A stretch of 64,000 bases of DNA from Aurantimonas endophytica. Lineage in GTDB: Bacteria; Pseudomonadota; Alphaproteobacteria; Rhizobiales; Rhizobiaceae. Made by a program: the position numbers and the translations under genes. The DNA is taken from assembly GCF_014196845.1 (NCBI RefSeq), contig NZ_JACIEM010000001.1:806001-870000 (forward strand). The letters run 5' to 3'. The notes under the pieces were generated by a model. That model worked only from the letters and a program-made list of their open reading frames with translations, was not told the DNA's origin and searched no databases. Positions 38,306-49,010 of this stretch are shown here, piece after piece; the stretch's first letter is position 1; every line of letters begins with the position of its first letter.

Positions 38306-39616
38306 ATGATCCCCCGCTATTCCCGCCCCGAGATGGTCGCCGTCTGGTCGCAGGAGACGAAGTACCGGATCTGGTTCGAGATCGAGGCGCATGCCTGCGA
38401 CGCACTGGCCGAGCTCGGCGTCATCCCGGAAAGCGCCGCGCGGACGATCTGGGAAAAGGGCAATGCCGCGACCTTCGACGTCGACCGCATCGACGAGATC
38501 GAGCGCGAGACCAAGCACGACGTCATCGCCTTCCTCACGCATCTGTCGGAGATCGTCGGGCCGGACGCGCGCTTCGTCCACCAGGGCATGACCTCCTCCG
38601 ACGTGCTCGACACCTGTCTCAGCGTCCAGCTGGCCCGGGCATCCGACATCCTCATCGCCGATCTCGACGGGCTGCTGGCGGCGCTGGAGCGCCGTGCCTT
38701 CGAGCACCGCGACACGGTCACCATCGGCCGCTCGCACGGCATCCATGCCGAGCCGACCACCTTCGGCGTCAAGCTCGCCCTCGCCTATGCCGAATTCAGC
38801 CGTTGCCGCGAGCGCCTGGTCGCGGCCCGCGCCGAGATCGCCACCTGCGCCATTTCCGGCGCGGTCGGCACTTTCGCCAATATCGACCCGCGGGTGGAGC
38901 TGCATGTCGCCAAGGCCATGGGCCTGACGCCCGAGCCGGTGTCGACGCAGATCATCCCGCGCGACCGGCATGCGATGTTCTTCGCCACGCTCGGCGTCAT
39001 CGCCTCGTCGATGGAGCGGCTGGCGACCGAGATCCGCCATCTGCAGCGCACCGAGGTGCTGGAAGTCGAGGAATATTTCGCGCCGGGCCAGAAGGGCTCG
39101 TCGGCGATGCCGCACAAGCGCAACCCGGTGCTGACCGAGAACCTCACCGGCCTCGCCCGCATGGTGCGTTCCTACGCGATGCCGGCGATGGAGAATGTCG
39201 CGCTCTGGCACGAGCGGGACATCTCCCACTCCTCCGTCGAGCGCTATATCGGGCCCGACGCGACGGTGACGCTCGACTTCGGCCTCGCCCGCCTCACCGG
39301 GGTCATCGACAAGCTGCTGGTCTATCCGGACCGGATGCTGGCCAATCTCAACAAGTTCAAGGGCCTCGTCCATTCGCAGCGGGTGCTGCTGGCGCTGACC
39401 CAGGCCGGGGTGTCGCGCGAGGACTCCTACCGGCTGGTCCAGCGCAACGCGATGAAGGTCTGGGAAGAGGACAAGGACTTCCTGACCGAGCTGCTCGCCG
39501 ACCCGGAAGTTCTCGCAGCCCTGCCGGAAGCCGAGCTGCGCGAGAAGTTCGATCTCGGCTACCACACCAAGCATGTCGGCACGATCTTCCAGCGGGTCTT
39601 CGGCCGCGGCGGCTGA
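38306..39616 (+). CDS. purB: Adenylosuccinate lyase
   Basis: A 436-residue fumarase-superfamily enzyme catalysing two steps of purine synthesis: SAICAR to AICAR and adenylosuccinate to AMP. Conserved MTSSDVLDTCLS, RSHGIHAEPTTFGVK (general acid/base histidine) and the signature GSSAMPHKRNP near residue 266 are present. It begins the purine-gene region of the window. Monocistronic by appearance: 110 bases lie before the next gene. Confidence 0.97.
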   Translation: MIPRYSRPEMVAVWSQETKYRIWFEIEAHACDALAELGVIPESAARTIWEKGNAATFDVDRIDEIERETKHDVIAFLTHLSEIVGPDARFVHQGMTSSDVLDTCLSVQLARASDILIADLDGLLAALERRAFEHRDTVTIGRSHGIHAEPTTFGVKLALAYAEFSRCRERLVAARAEIATCAISGAVGTFANIDPRVELHVAKAMGLTPEPVSTQIIPRDRHAMFFATLGVIASSMERLATEIRHLQRTEVLEVEEYFAPGQKGSSAMPHKRNPVLTENLTGLARMVRSYAMPAMENVALWHERDISHSSVERYIGPDATVTLDFGLARLTGVIDKLLVYPDRMLANLNKFKGLVHSQRVLLALTQAGVSREDSYRLVQRNAMKVWEEDKDFLTELLADPEVLAALPEAELREKFDLGYHTKHVGTIFQRVFGRGG

Positions 39617-39726
39617 GGCAAGGCCTGTCCCGGCACGGTGAGGGGGAACCCGGGCCCGCTCGGGGTGCTTTCCCATTGGCGGGACGCGCCGACGGCCTTC
39701 TCCCGCGAAGACGAGGGAGCCTATCG

Positions 39727-39918
39727 ATGTCCGATCCGAACACGCCGCCACGCCGCCGCAACCACTCGATCTGGATCGCTGTCGCGAGCATCTTGCTCGC
39801 GCTCGTCGTCTATTTCGTCTTCTTCACGACGACCCCGGATGAGGCGACACGCACGGCCGACGACGTTCAACCCTCGGCGGCCAGTGAGGAGCCGATGGAC
39901 GCCGCGCCGGCCAACTGA
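39727..39918 (+). CDS. Small single-span membrane protein
   Basis: A 63-residue protein: a basic N terminus (PPRRRNHS), one hydrophobic helix (IWIAVASILLALVVYFVFFTTT), and an acidic Ala/Pro-rich tail. Predicted topology is N-in, tail in the periplasm. A short purine-rich GACGAGGGAG lies before the ATG. Function is unknown. It sits between purB and a hydrolase gene, both on the plus strand. Confidence 0.6.
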   Translation: MSDPNTPPRRRNHSIWIAVASILLALVVYFVFFTTTPDEATRTADDVQPSAASEEPMDAAPAN

Positions 39919-39983
39919 GTGTCTACGCGCTTCAGCGCAGCCTCGCGGTTGACTTCGCGCATCGCAATTTGCATCTCCCGGCC

Positions 39984-40544
39984 ATGCGCGTTGCCGAAGC
40001 CGACATCCTCATCGTCCCTGGTTACAAGGGCTCCCCAGAAGATCACTGGCAGACCCGTTGGGAGAAAAGACTCTCGACGGCCCGCCGGGTGCCGCAGGCC
40101 GAGTGGAGCAAGCCCGTCCGCGAGGACTGGACGCGGGTCGTCGCCGACGCCGTCAACCAGTGCACCCGACCCGTGGTGCTGGTCGCGCACTCGCTGGGCG
40201 TCGCGACGGCCATCCAGGCGATCCCGCAGTTCGAGAAGCGAGTCGCCGGTGCATTCCTGGTGGCGCCGCCGGATGTCGAGAACGAGGCGATCCGGCCGCG
40301 TCACCTGATGACGTTCGGTCCCTATCCGCGGGACCCGCTGCCGTTCCCGAGCGTCGTCATCGCCAGCCGCAACGACGTCTTCACGTCCTTCGAGGCCGCC
40401 GAGGACATCGCCGGCGCCTGGGGTTCGCTGTTCGTCGATGCGGGTGAGGCCGGCCATATCAACGCTGACAGCGGCCATGGCCCGTGGCCAGAAGGCCTCC
40501 TGACCTTCGGTCAGTTCATGTCGCGTCTGACCGTCTCGGCTTGA
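39984..40544 (+). CDS. RBBP9/YdeN-family serine hydrolase
   Basis: A 186-residue compact alpha/beta hydrolase. Start ADILIVPGYKGSPEDHWQTRWEKRL is diagnostic of the RBBP9/YdeN group; the nucleophile serine is in VAHSLGVA and the catalytic histidine is in the EAGHINADSGHG segment near the C terminus, which is also the group signature. Substrates of bacterial members are not established. ATG 39984 is used; an earlier in-frame TTG is less likely. Converges on the aldolase gene. Confidence 0.85.
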   Translation: MRVAEADILIVPGYKGSPEDHWQTRWEKRLSTARRVPQAEWSKPVREDWTRVVADAVNQCTRPVVLVAHSLGVATAIQAIPQFEKRVAGAFLVAPPDVENEAIRPRHLMTFGPYPRDPLPFPSVVIASRNDVFTSFEAAEDIAGAWGSLFVDAGEAGHINADSGHGPWPEGLLTFGQFMSRLTVSA

Positions 40545-40554
40545 GCTTCGGGTC

Positions 40555-41325
40555 CTAGGCGCGGGAGGCGTCGGCGAGAGACTGCGCGCCGACCGCAATC
40601 ACCCCGAAATCCGAGCCGACGCAGACGAGCCGATAGCCGAGCGCGCGATAGCGCTTCACGTCCTCGGGCGTCCCCGCGTAGATCCCGGCGATCTTGCCAT
40701 GGGCCTCCGCGGCGGCAACGATTCGGCCTATGGCCGCCTCGTTCGCCGCCCCGCGGGGGTCGAGCGTGCCGTCGCCCGACAGCGCGATAGACAGGTCCGA
40801 CGGACCGACGAAGACCCCGTCCAGCCCGTCGATCGCGAGAATTTCCTCAAGCGACGCGAGCGCCCTGCCCGTCTCGATCATCGCGAAGGCGAGCGTCTGG
40901 CTCCGCGCGTCCCCGACATAGTTGGCGCGATCATCGTAACCATGCAGCTCGGCCGCCCGAGTCGGACCATAGGAGCGCTGGCCGAGCGGCGGATATTTCG
41001 CCACAGCAACGAAGGCGCGTGCGTCATCGACGGTTTCGATCATCGGCATGATCACTGCCGAGGCGCCAAAATCGAGAGCGCGCGAGGCAAGCGCCCGGTC
41101 GGCGACGGGCAGCCGAACCAGCGCCGGCTTGCCGAGATGGACGGCAAGCGCGATGCCGTCGCGCAGCGACCCCGTATCCAGCAGGCCATGCTGCATGTCG
41201 AAAGTGACCGCGTGGAACCCGGCCCGCAGGAAGGCTTCCTGCACGACCGGGTCGTTTAGGCCCAACCATGACGAAAGGACGCAGCGTCCCTCCGCCAGGG
41301 CGCCCCGAAGATCGAACAGGGCCAT
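40555..41325 (-). CDS. HpcH/HpaI-family aldolase
   Basis: A 256-residue metal-dependent class II aldolase of the HpcH/HpaI (2-keto-3-deoxy-glucarate or 4-hydroxy-2-oxo-heptanedioate) family. Motifs: GFHAVTFDMQHGLLD, VIMPMIETVDDARAFV, the metal glutamate in AFAMIETGRALASLEEI, and GVFVGPSDLSIALSG. The family makes or splits 2-oxo acids with pyruvate or related donors; specificity cannot be read here. Only five bases from the DUF1476 gene upstream, so probably co-transcribed with it. Confidence 0.85.
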   Translation of the reverse strand: MALFDLRGALAEGRCVLSSWLGLNDPVVQEAFLRAGFHAVTFDMQHGLLDTGSLRDGIALAVHLGKPALVRLPVADRALASRALDFGASAVIMPMIETVDDARAFVAVAKYPPLGQRSYGPTRAAELHGYDDRANYVGDARSQTLAFAMIETGRALASLEEILAIDGLDGVFVGPSDLSIALSGDGTLDPRGAANEAAIGRIVAAAEAHGKIAGIYAGTPEDVKRYRALGYRLVCVGSDFGVIAVGAQSLADASRA

Positions 41326-41330
41326 GGCGT

Positions 41331-41648
41331 TCAGGCGGCCCGGACCTGTTTTTCCGCCTCGATCAGATACTCGCTCATGCAGCGGCGGATCTGATGATCG
41401 GACTCCTGAACACCCGCCGCGTCGAAGTCCTTGCGGATCTTCTGGAAGACGTCGTCATCGCCCGGCTGCAGGAAATCGGCCTTGATGACTTCCTGCGCAT
41501 AGGCGTTGGCGTCCTCGCCGGTCTTGCCGAGCTTCTCGGCGGCCCAGAGGCCGAGCAGCTTGTTGCGCCGTGCCTCGATGCGGAAGCGCAGTTCCTGATC
41601 ATGGGCGTAGCGGTTCTCGAAATCGCGCTCGCGGTCGGTCATCGACAT
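41331..41648 (-). CDS. ATP synthase inhibitor zeta subunit (DUF1476)
   Basis: A 105-residue protein of the DUF1476 family, which includes the zeta inhibitor of the F1Fo ATP synthase in Paracoccus: MTDRERDFENRYAHDQELRFRIEARRNKLLGLWAAEKLG, then a helical region ending DHQIRRCMSEYL. It blocks ATP hydrolysis by inserting its N-terminal helix into F1. AGGAGG lies seven bases before ATG 41648; the ATG at 41642 is an alternative. Divergent from purC, a common pairing in alphaproteobacteria. Confidence 0.9.
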   Translation of the reverse strand: MSMTDRERDFENRYAHDQELRFRIEARRNKLLGLWAAEKLGKTGEDANAYAQEVIKADFLQPGDDDVFQKIRKDFDAAGVQESDHQIRRCMSEYLIEAEKQVRAA

Positions 41649-41917
41649 GGCGTTCCTCCTCACAAGGGAATCGGCCCGATCCTGGATGAGCCTTGCGACT
41701 GACATACGGATAGTGGCGGCGCTTTTGAAGCGGGAATCATCGCCCCCGCCGCGAAAGAACACTTGATAAACCCCCTGAAGGGCACGACTTCCCTCGGGTC
41801 GGCTGCCGCGGTGATTGTGATGAAGTCCCGTTTGGTCTATTCACCCGCACGATCGTCAGCCGTTTCTTGCGCCGGATTTTCCGGGGTCGGCGCGCCCATC
41901 ACGATAGAGTTCCCTAA

Positions 41918-42682
41918 ATGACACGTCGCCGCCGTATCTACGAAGGCAAAGGCAAGATCCTTTACGAGGGCCCGGAGCCTGGCACGCTGGTGCAGTTCTT
42001 CAAGGACGACGCCACCGCCTTCAACAAGAAGAAGCACGAGGTCGTCGACGGCAAGGGCGTCCTCAACAACCGCATCTCCGAGTACATTTTCTCCCATCTG
42101 AACAAGATGGGAATCCCGACGCACTTCATTAAGCGGCTCAACATGCGCGAGCAGCTGATCAAGGAAGTCGAGATCATTCCGCTCGAGGTGGTGGTGCGCA
42201 ACATCGCGGCCGGCTCGCTCGCCAAGCGGCTCGGCATCGAGGAGGGCACGGTTCTGCCCCGCTCGATCATCGAATTCTACTACAAGGCAGACCATCTCGA
42301 CGATCCGATGGTCTCCGAGGAGCACATCACGGCCTTCGGCTGGGCGAGCCCGCAGGAGATCGACGACATCATGGCGCTGGCCATACGGGTCAACGACTTC
42401 CTCTCCGGCCTCTTCCTCGGCGTCGGCATCCAGCTGGTCGACTTCAAGATCGAGACCGGCCGCCTGTTCGAAGGCGACATGATGCGGATCATCGTCGCCG
42501 ATGAGATCTCGCCCGATTCCTGCCGGCTCTGGGACGTCGTGACCCAGGACAAGCTGGACAAGGACCGCTTCCGCCGGGACATGGGCGGCCTCGTCGAGGC
42601 CTACCAGGAAGTTGCCCGCCGGCTCGGGATCATGAATGAAAACGAGCCGCCCCGCCCCTCGGGGCCGGTACTGGTCAAGTAA
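41918..42682 (+). CDS. purC: SAICAR synthetase
   Basis: A 254-residue phosphoribosylaminoimidazole-succinocarboxamide synthase that condenses CAIR with aspartate in purine synthesis. Motifs: [23 protein letters not shown], the [18 protein letters not shown] segment and the [13 protein letters not shown] sequence that carries ATP-site residues. Start of the purC-purS-purQ run on the plus strand; 83 bases separate it from purS. Confidence 0.97.
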   Translation: MTRRRRIYEGKGKILYEGPEPGTLVQFFKDDATAFNKKKHEVVDGKGVLNNRISEYIFSHLNKMGIPTHFIKRLNMREQLIKEVEIIPLEVVVRNIAAGSLAKRLGIEEGTVLPRSIIEFYYKADHLDDPMVSEEHITAFGWASPQEIDDIMALAIRVNDFLSGLFLGVGIQLVDFKIETGRLFEGDMMRIIVADEISPDSCRLWDVVTQDKLDKDRFRRDMGGLVEAYQEVARRLGIMNENEPPRPSGPVLVK

Positions 42683-42765
42683 GGCGGCGACGTCCCGCCA
42701 AGCAGCCGGTACCGGCATTGAAGCTGGTGTATTCAAGAGACAGACGTATTTCGTGAGCAGAGCAA

Positions 42766-43008
42766 TTGATTAAGGCCCGCATCGTCGTCACGCTGAAGAA
42801 CGGCGTCCTCGACCCGCAAGGCAAGGCCATCGAGGGCGCCCTCGGCGCCCTCGGCTTCTCCGGCGTCGGCGCCGTCCGCCAAGGCAAGGTGTTCGACGTC
42901 GAGATCGACGGCGAGGACCGCGCCGCCGCCGAGGCATCGCTCCGGGACATGTGCGCCAAGTTGCTGGCGAACACGGTCATCGAGAACTACACTGTGGAGA
43001 TCGTGTAG
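42766..43008 (+). CDS. purS: FGAM synthase, PurS subunit
   Basis: An 80-residue subunit of the three-part phosphoribosylformylglycinamidine synthase (PurS-PurQ-PurL): IKARIVVTLKNGVLDPQGKAIEGALGALGF is the classic start. It begins with TTG at 42766, since no in-frame ATG is present and the family motif starts two codons later. PurS bridges the amidotransferase PurQ and the small-form synthase PurL, whose presence here fits. Confidence 0.94.
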   Translation: MIKARIVVTLKNGVLDPQGKAIEGALGALGFSGVGAVRQGKVFDVEIDGEDRAAAEASLRDMCAKLLANTVIENYTVEIV

Positions 43009-43028
43009 CGGTTTTATCAGAGGGTGTG

Positions 43029-43307
43029 ATGGCCGAAGTCACCAACGAATTGCTGCATGAGCTGATGAAACAGTTTCATCAGCGCTTCGACAAGCTGGAT
43101 TTCCGGGTTTCCGAGATCAAGTCGGAGCTCCATTCGATGCGCGGCACGATGGTTGGGACGCAGGGAACCATGGCGTCGGTGCAGAATGACCTTCTGAATA
43201 TCTACGGGATACTGGATCGCTACGATGCTCGGCTAGACCGCATCGAGCGTCGACGTGAGCTGCGTGAATTGGCAGAGCCATCGACGCCTTTCGATCCACA
43301 TCCCTGA
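43029..43307 (+). CDS. Small coiled-coil protein between purS and purQ
   Basis: A 92-residue charged helical protein: LLHELMKQFHQRFDKLDFRVSEIKSELHSM and VQNDLLNIYGILDRYDARLDRIERR show hydrophobic residues in heptad positions, as in a parallel coiled coil or t-SNARE-like helix. No signal or membrane segment. GAGGGTG precedes ATG 43029, and it lies 20 bases after purS, so it is probably translated from the purine transcript. Function unknown. A role in holding the PurS-PurQ-PurL complex together is only a guess from position. Confidence 0.65.
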   Translation: MAEVTNELLHELMKQFHQRFDKLDFRVSEIKSELHSMRGTMVGTQGTMASVQNDLLNIYGILDRYDARLDRIERRRELRELAEPSTPFDPHP

Positions 43308-43402
43308 CCATCTGAGCGTCGTCCGATCTCCCGCGGGATAACGCCACCGCTACCCTTTCCGGGCCGAACCGGCCTCCCTCTCCAAACGGTTGCCGTGAAG
43401 CC

Positions 43403-44086
43403 ATGAACACCGCTGTCGTCCTCCTTCCCGGGCTCAACCGCGACCGCGACATGATCGCGGCGCTGACCGCCATCACAGGGCGCACGCCGCTCACCGTGTG
43501 GCAGACCGAGACGAGCATCCCGGATGTCGACCTGATCGTCGTGCCGGGCGGCTTCTCCTTCGGAGACTATCTGCGCTGCGGGGCGATCGCCGCCCGCTCG
43601 CCGGTCATGCGCGCGGTGGCCGACGCCGCCGCGAAAGGCGTGCCGGTGCTCGGCGTCTGCAACGGCTTCCAGATCCTCTGCGAGGCGGGGCTCCTGCCCG
43701 GCGCGCTGATGCGCAACAACACGCTGCGCTTCGTCTGCCGCGAGGTGAAGCTCGAAGTGGTGAATTCCGCGACCCGCTTCACCCGGCTGTATGACAAGGG
43801 CCAGATCATCCGCTGCCCGGTCGCCCATCACGACGGCAACTACTATGCCGACGCGGAGACGCTTTCGGCGCTCGAGGACCAGGATCGCATCGTCTTCCGC
43901 TATGCCGCTGGCACCAACCCCAACGGCGCGATGCGCGACATCGCCGGCATCGTCAACGAAGCCGGCAACGTGCTCGGCATGATGCCGCATCCGGAAAATC
44001 TCGTCGAACCTGAGCATGGCGGCACGGACGGCCGGGCGCTGTTCGAGAGCGCCCTGGGCATGACCGCCTCGAGCCTCGCCGCGTGA
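43403..44086 (+). CDS. purQ: FGAM synthase, PurQ glutaminase subunit
   Basis: A 227-residue class I glutamine amidotransferase that supplies ammonia for FGAM synthesis. The nucleophile cysteine is in [15 protein letters not shown], and the His-Glu pair in [16 protein letters not shown] near the C terminus. The oxyanion region [17 protein letters not shown] is intact. Its stop shares bases with the GTG of the following lipoprotein gene. Confidence 0.96.
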   Translation: MNTAVVLLPGLNRDRDMIAALTAITGRTPLTVWQTETSIPDVDLIVVPGGFSFGDYLRCGAIAARSPVMRAVADAAAKGVPVLGVCNGFQILCEAGLLPGALMRNNTLRFVCREVKLEVVNSATRFTRLYDKGQIIRCPVAHHDGNYYADAETLSALEDQDRIVFRYAAGTNPNGAMRDIAGIVNEAGNVLGMMPHPENLVEPEHGGTDGRALFESALGMTASSLAA

Positions 44087-44496
44087 AGCAGCCTTCCGGC
44101 CCGACCATCGCCGCCCTGCTGCTTTTCGGCGTCACCCTCGCAGGCTGTGCGAGCGCGCCCGGACCGGCCGATACGCCTTCGACGGCCAAGGCGGATTCCG
44201 GGCTCGATCGCCTCGAACGGCTGACGCTGAACGCCAATCGCTGCTGGTTCAAGTCGAAGGATCCGGCCTTCGCCGCCTACAGCCTGGCACCGGAGCTCTC
44301 GTCCTTCTCAGGCCGGCCACGGTTCCTGCTGGTCCCGCGCGGGCAGATCGAGGCACGGCCGCTGCTGGTGGTCGAAGGGCGCAGCGGCTCTGGCGCCATC
44401 GACACCTACGGCCCCCTGATGAACGAGCCGGTAGCCGCCCGGATCACCGCCGACCTCGCCCGCTGGCGCAGCGGTGCCAATGGCTGCGAAGCCTGA
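44083..44496 (+). CDS. Putative lipoprotein coupled to purQ
   Basis: A 137-residue protein with a lipoprotein signal ending VTLAGC, lipid-bearing Cys22. The mature part has two further cysteines ([12 protein letters not shown] and GANGCEA) that may form a disulfide. No known domain is recognised. It starts with GTG that overlaps the purQ stop (GTGA), so its translation depends on purQ. Conserved in Hyphomicrobiales by impression, not checked. Confidence 0.65.
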   Translation: MKQPSGPTIAALLLFGVTLAGCASAPGPADTPSTAKADSGLDRLERLTLNANRCWFKSKDPAFAAYSLAPELSSFSGRPRFLLVPRGQIEARPLLVVEGRSGSGAIDTYGPLMNEPVAARITADLARWRSGANGCEA

Positions 44497-44500
44497 AGCG

Positions 44501-44968
44501 ATGACCCGGCGCTTTCCTCGCAAAATGGCTGCCGTGATGCTCGCGGCCGGCGGCTTGTCGGCCTGCGCGGCGAGCGGTGCCGCGCCCCTCGTCGACGTGC
44601 CGATGCTTCCGCAAGGCATGCAGGTTTCTACGCTGCCTGCCTCCGATCCAGCCGACGCCGTCGGCGCGCCACTCCGGTCGGCCGAGATCTCCTACGTGAC
44701 CTCTGCCGCTGCCGGCATCTATCGGCGCCGGCCGTCCGAGCGCTCGGCGACGCTGGTGCCGACGCCGGATCATGACGGCTACGGGGTCTGCCTGCGCTCG
44801 CCGGCCGCATCCGGTGGCCACGACCACGCGCTAATCATCTTCACGCGCCGGCTCGACGGCGAACCGATCTCGCAGGTCGACGACGACACGCTGGTGCTGC
44901 GCAGAGCCGACGACACCGGAATCTGCCGCAGCGAGGGTATCGCCTACGTGACGGCGCGCGCCGCCTGA
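44501..44968 (+). CDS. Second putative lipoprotein after purQ
   Basis: A 155-residue protein with a lipoprotein signal ending GGLSAC, lipid-bearing Cys22. The mature protein has a pair of cysteines (GVCLRSP and TGICRSEG) likely to form a disulfide, and a beta-rich look. ATG 44501 is chosen; an ATG at 44480 would extend it across the previous stop. Four bases after that stop, so probably co-translated. Function unknown. It converges on the TPR gene. Confidence 0.65.
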   Translation: MTRRFPRKMAAVMLAAGGLSACAASGAAPLVDVPMLPQGMQVSTLPASDPADAVGAPLRSAEISYVTSAAAGIYRRRPSERSATLVPTPDHDGYGVCLRSPAASGGHDHALIIFTRRLDGEPISQVDDDTLVLRRADDTGICRSEGIAYVTARAA

Positions 44969-44982
44969 TCGGGCCGCGAGCG

Positions 44983-45546
44983 TCACCAGCGCTGCGCCAC
45001 CGGCTCCACTCTCCCGGCGGGATCGATTTCATAGGATTCGATCGACTGCTTGAGGGTCGCGTACTCACCGCAGCCATTCTGGAAGTTGCCGTCGGAGAAG
45101 GTCAGGGCGACGCGGCGGCATTCTGTCGCGAGGCGGATGAGCAGGATCTTGGCGTCGCGCACCCGGTCGAGGTCGAGATAGGCCTCGCCAAGATAGGCCA
45201 TGGCGCCGCGATGATGCGGGTTGATCGACAACGCCCGCCCATACGCGTCCAGCGCCCGTTCGTGGTTGCCGGACTTGCGCAGCGAATAGCCGAGCAGCGA
45301 CCAGGCATTGTCGTGGTGCGGGCGCCGCTCGACGACCTTGGCGAGGGCGGTGATCGCTGCCGGCCAGTCCTCGTCTTCGAAGGCCTCGACGCCGTCGGCG
45401 TAGTCGCTGTCGCCGGACCGAACCGTCGGGCTCATCTCGCCGGAAAACACTGCCGCGGCCCTGTCGGTCGGCACGATGAGCGCGGCGGCGACCAGCATGG
45501 CGAAGGCGGCCAGAGCGGAGCGGCGCTGCCGAGGATGCATACCCAT
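44983..45546 (-). CDS. Exported tetratricopeptide-repeat protein
   Basis: A 187-residue protein with a signal peptide (ALAAFAMLVAAALIVPTDRAAA) and at least two TPR units: WPAAITALAKVVERRPHHDNAWSLLGYSLRKSG and ERALDAYGRALSINPHHRGAMAYLGEAYLDL. TPRs are protein-binding scaffolds; the partner is unknown. Two cysteines late in the chain (TECRRVAL and FQNGCGEYAT) may be paired. GGGAGG is six bases before ATG 45546. Divergent from purL. Confidence 0.78.
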   Translation of the reverse strand: MGMHPRQRRSALAAFAMLVAAALIVPTDRAAAVFSGEMSPTVRSGDSDYADGVEAFEDEDWPAAITALAKVVERRPHHDNAWSLLGYSLRKSGNHERALDAYGRALSINPHHRGAMAYLGEAYLDLDRVRDAKILLIRLATECRRVALTFSDGNFQNGCGEYATLKQSIESYEIDPAGRVEPVAQRW

Positions 45547-45728
45547 CAGGTCCTCCCGTGTGCCCATAGCGAAGGAGACCACCGATCGACCGACGCGCCT
45601 ACGGGCGACGGGTGCGACAGACCGTCTCGCCCGCCATCCTCGCCCTGCCGACGCGGGACTTTGTCGCAGCCCCGCCAGATGCTAACAGGCGCGGTAACGG
45701 CCCGCCTTTCGATGCTGCAGGACACGCC

Positions 45729-47954
<2,226 letters not shown>

Positions 47955-48049
47955 GTGGCTTCGCCGGATGCGCTTCGCATTGATCGTGGCGTGACCGGAC
48001 CCTATCATCGAGGCGAACGGCGAATCCGGTCGGCCACGGAGAACATTTC

Positions 48050-48283
48050 ATGCCCATGAACGCCCGCGACATCGAGACGATGATCAAGGACGCGATACCC
48101 GATGCCGTCGTCAGCATCCGGGACCTCGCCGGCGACGGCGACCATTACGCCGCCGAAGTCGTGTCGGAGAGCTTCCGCGGCAAGTCGCGGGTGCAGCAGC
48201 ACCAGATGGTCTACCAGGCCCTGCAGGGGAACATGGGTGGCGAGCTGCACGCCCTGGCCCTTCAAACCAGCGCCCCGAAATAG
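48050..48283 (+). CDS. bolA: BolA-family protein
   Basis: A 77-residue BolA/IbaG-type protein: MNARDIETMIKDAIPDAVVSIRDLAGDGDHYAAEVVSESFRGKSRVQQHQMVYQAL. The H-containing C-terminal helix with the conserved QHQMVY is where BolA binds a [2Fe-2S] cluster shared with monothiol glutaredoxin. The next gene is exactly that partner, grxD. CGGAGAAC precedes ATG 48050. Confidence 0.93.
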   Translation: MPMNARDIETMIKDAIPDAVVSIRDLAGDGDHYAAEVVSESFRGKSRVQQHQMVYQALQGNMGGELHALALQTSAPK

Positions 48284-48403
48284 TATGTTGAGGGCGACCC
48301 GCGCGATGCGACTATCGCCGCAGACAAGATCTTGACCGGTTCGACAGGCAGCTGACGCAACAGGCAGAGCCCGCACCCAGACATTCACGAGACAGGAAAA
48401 GCC

Positions 48404-48751
48404 ATGACCGCCATCAACGAATGGATCGACAACGAGGTGAGGACCAACGACGTCGTGGTCTTCATGAAGGGCACGCCGGCCTTCCCCCAGTGCGGCTTTT
48501 CCGGCCAGGTGGTGCAGATCCTCGATTACCTCGGCGTCGAGTACAAGGGCGTGAACGTCCTCTCGGCCGACGACCTGCGCCAGGGCATCAAGGACTACAG
48601 CCAGTGGCCCACGATTCCGCAGCTCTACGTCAAGGGCGAGTTCGTCGGCGGCTGCGACATCATCCGCGAGATGTTCCAGGCCGGCGAACTGCAGTCGTTC
48701 TTCGGTGAGAAGGGTGTCGCGACGACGGCCCCTGCTGCCGCGAACGCCTGA
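48404..48751 (+). CDS. grxD: Monothiol glutaredoxin
   Basis: A 115-residue glutaredoxin of the CGFS type: [21 protein letters not shown] carries the single active cysteine, and [23 protein letters not shown] completes the glutathione site. Such proteins bind and pass on [2Fe-2S] clusters, often with a BolA partner, which lies directly upstream. 120 bases separate the two; the terminator at 48788-48812 ends the transcript. Confidence 0.95.
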   Translation: MTAINEWIDNEVRTNDVVVFMKGTPAFPQCGFSGQVVQILDYLGVEYKGVNVLSADDLRQGIKDYSQWPTIPQLYVKGEFVGGCDIIREMFQAGELQSFFGEKGVATTAPAAANA

Positions 48752-48787
48752 CCGCCGACAGCTTCATCGCCGCAAAGTGATCGCAGG

Positions 48788-48812
48788 GCCCGCGCAGACA
48801 GCGCGGGCTTTT
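48788..48812 (+). terminator. Rho-independent terminator of the purL-bolA-grxD region
   Basis: GCCCGCGC (48788-48795) pairs perfectly with GCGCGGGC (48801-48808) around AGACA and is followed by TTTT. It lies 37 bases past the grxD stop on the plus strand. Confidence 0.85.
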
Positions 48813-49010
48813 CCGTTTGGGACAGGAGTGACGGTCCGTCATCGCGCCGAAAACGTAAGGCACTCTTGCAAATTTTGCGGCGCACCATAAAACTTTAGAA
48901 GCGCCCTGCCTTCGATCGGCAGCCACCGCGCGTCGAAATTTCCCACCCTGCGACAGCCAGTGATCGTTCCGATCAGCATGCCGCGACGATTTGAGCGCTG
49001 CGAGGCCGAG

